A DNA stretch of 64,000 bases, taken from contig JANQKC010000005.1 of assembly GCA_028281325.1 (NCBI GenBank), positions 145,696-209,695 on the forward strand, read 5' to 3'. The stretch is from Alphaproteobacteria bacterium (GTDB lineage: Bacteria; Pseudomonadota; Alphaproteobacteria; UBA8366). Every line of letters starts with the position of its first letter. The stretch's first letter is position 1. Shown here in pieces: positions 63,998 through 64,000 of this stretch. Below the pieces are notes generated by a model. It did no database searches. It saw only the letters and a list, made by a program, of their open reading frames with translations, and was not told the origin of the DNA. Made by a program: the position numbers and the translations under genes.

Positions 63998-64000
63998 TAG

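Overview
This is a GC-rich chromosomal segment that looks alphaproteobacterial, most like the Rhodospirillales. Pointers are a Brucella-type (RibH2) lumazine synthase behind an FMN riboswitch, the recG / sdhE / mfd neighbourhood, an isolated Hpt-type phosphotransfer protein, soluble and membrane chemotaxis receptors, and many acyl-CoA, TauD/TfdA, NIPSNAP and fumarylacetoacetase-family catabolic genes. No phage region or CRISPR array is seen. The only complete mobile element is an insertion sequence at the right edge. Species-level placement is not possible from the sequence alone.

Layout. 1-4.9 kb: the 3' part of an outer-membrane beta-barrel gene broken by a 17-bp tandem duplication, an acyl-CoA dehydrogenase, then an HMG-CoA-synthase-like/DUF35 fusion, a thiolase and a DUF1737 protein in one operon. 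4.9-10.9 kb: a PhoD-type phosphatase, a PhnZ-like HD oxygenase with an SDR and an isocitrate-lyase-family enzyme, a secreted alpha/beta hydrolase, a DUF1028 protein and a small membrane protein. 11-16 kb: a zinc-ribbon protein, two chemotaxis receptors with clear terminators, and a 44-residue membrane peptide. 16-25 kb: divergent DoxX/LysR genes with a palindromic operator, the riboswitch-controlled ribH, an adenylate-forming enzyme, an aldolase with an FAH-family hydrolase, a methyltransferase, a cluster of DnaA-box-like sites, a repeat-rich lipoprotein and a PilZ protein. 24-36 kb: mostly small-molecule catabolism (amidohydrolase, two TauD dioxygenases, dienelactone hydrolase, NIPSNAP, GST, SDR, FAH, PLP enzyme) and a DHA2 exporter. 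36-48 kb: small proteins, an HD-GYP protein, tRNA-Lys, a lipase, two glycosyltransferase-like genes, a Crp/Fnr regulator, and a type III polyketide synthase with a carboxyl methyltransferase. 48-54 kb: DNA repair (recG, mfd) with sdhE. 54-62.6 kb: a DsbA/FrnE protein, the Hpt protein, then an acyl-CoA synthetase / SDR / NIPSNAP / acyl-CoA dehydrogenase run, a TauD dioxygenase and an enolase-superfamily enzyme, with a TRAP-permease relic. 62.6-64 kb: a low-GC gene with an in-frame stop, cut by a complete IS5-family (IS427-like) element.

How the genes fit together. The main theme is breakdown of organic acids and CoA thioesters: activation (acyl-CoA synthetase), oxidation (two acyl-CoA dehydrogenases, SDRs), thiolytic or aldol cleavage (thiolase, HpcH aldolase, isocitrate-lyase family) and oxygenolytic steps (three TauD/TfdA enzymes, the HD oxygenase). 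Substrates cannot be named from sequence. The most unusual item is the HMG-CoA-synthase-like/DUF35 fusion: the residues I align with the catalytic Glu, Cys and His are Thr, Gln and Ile, yet it sits directly upstream of an apparently intact thiolase.
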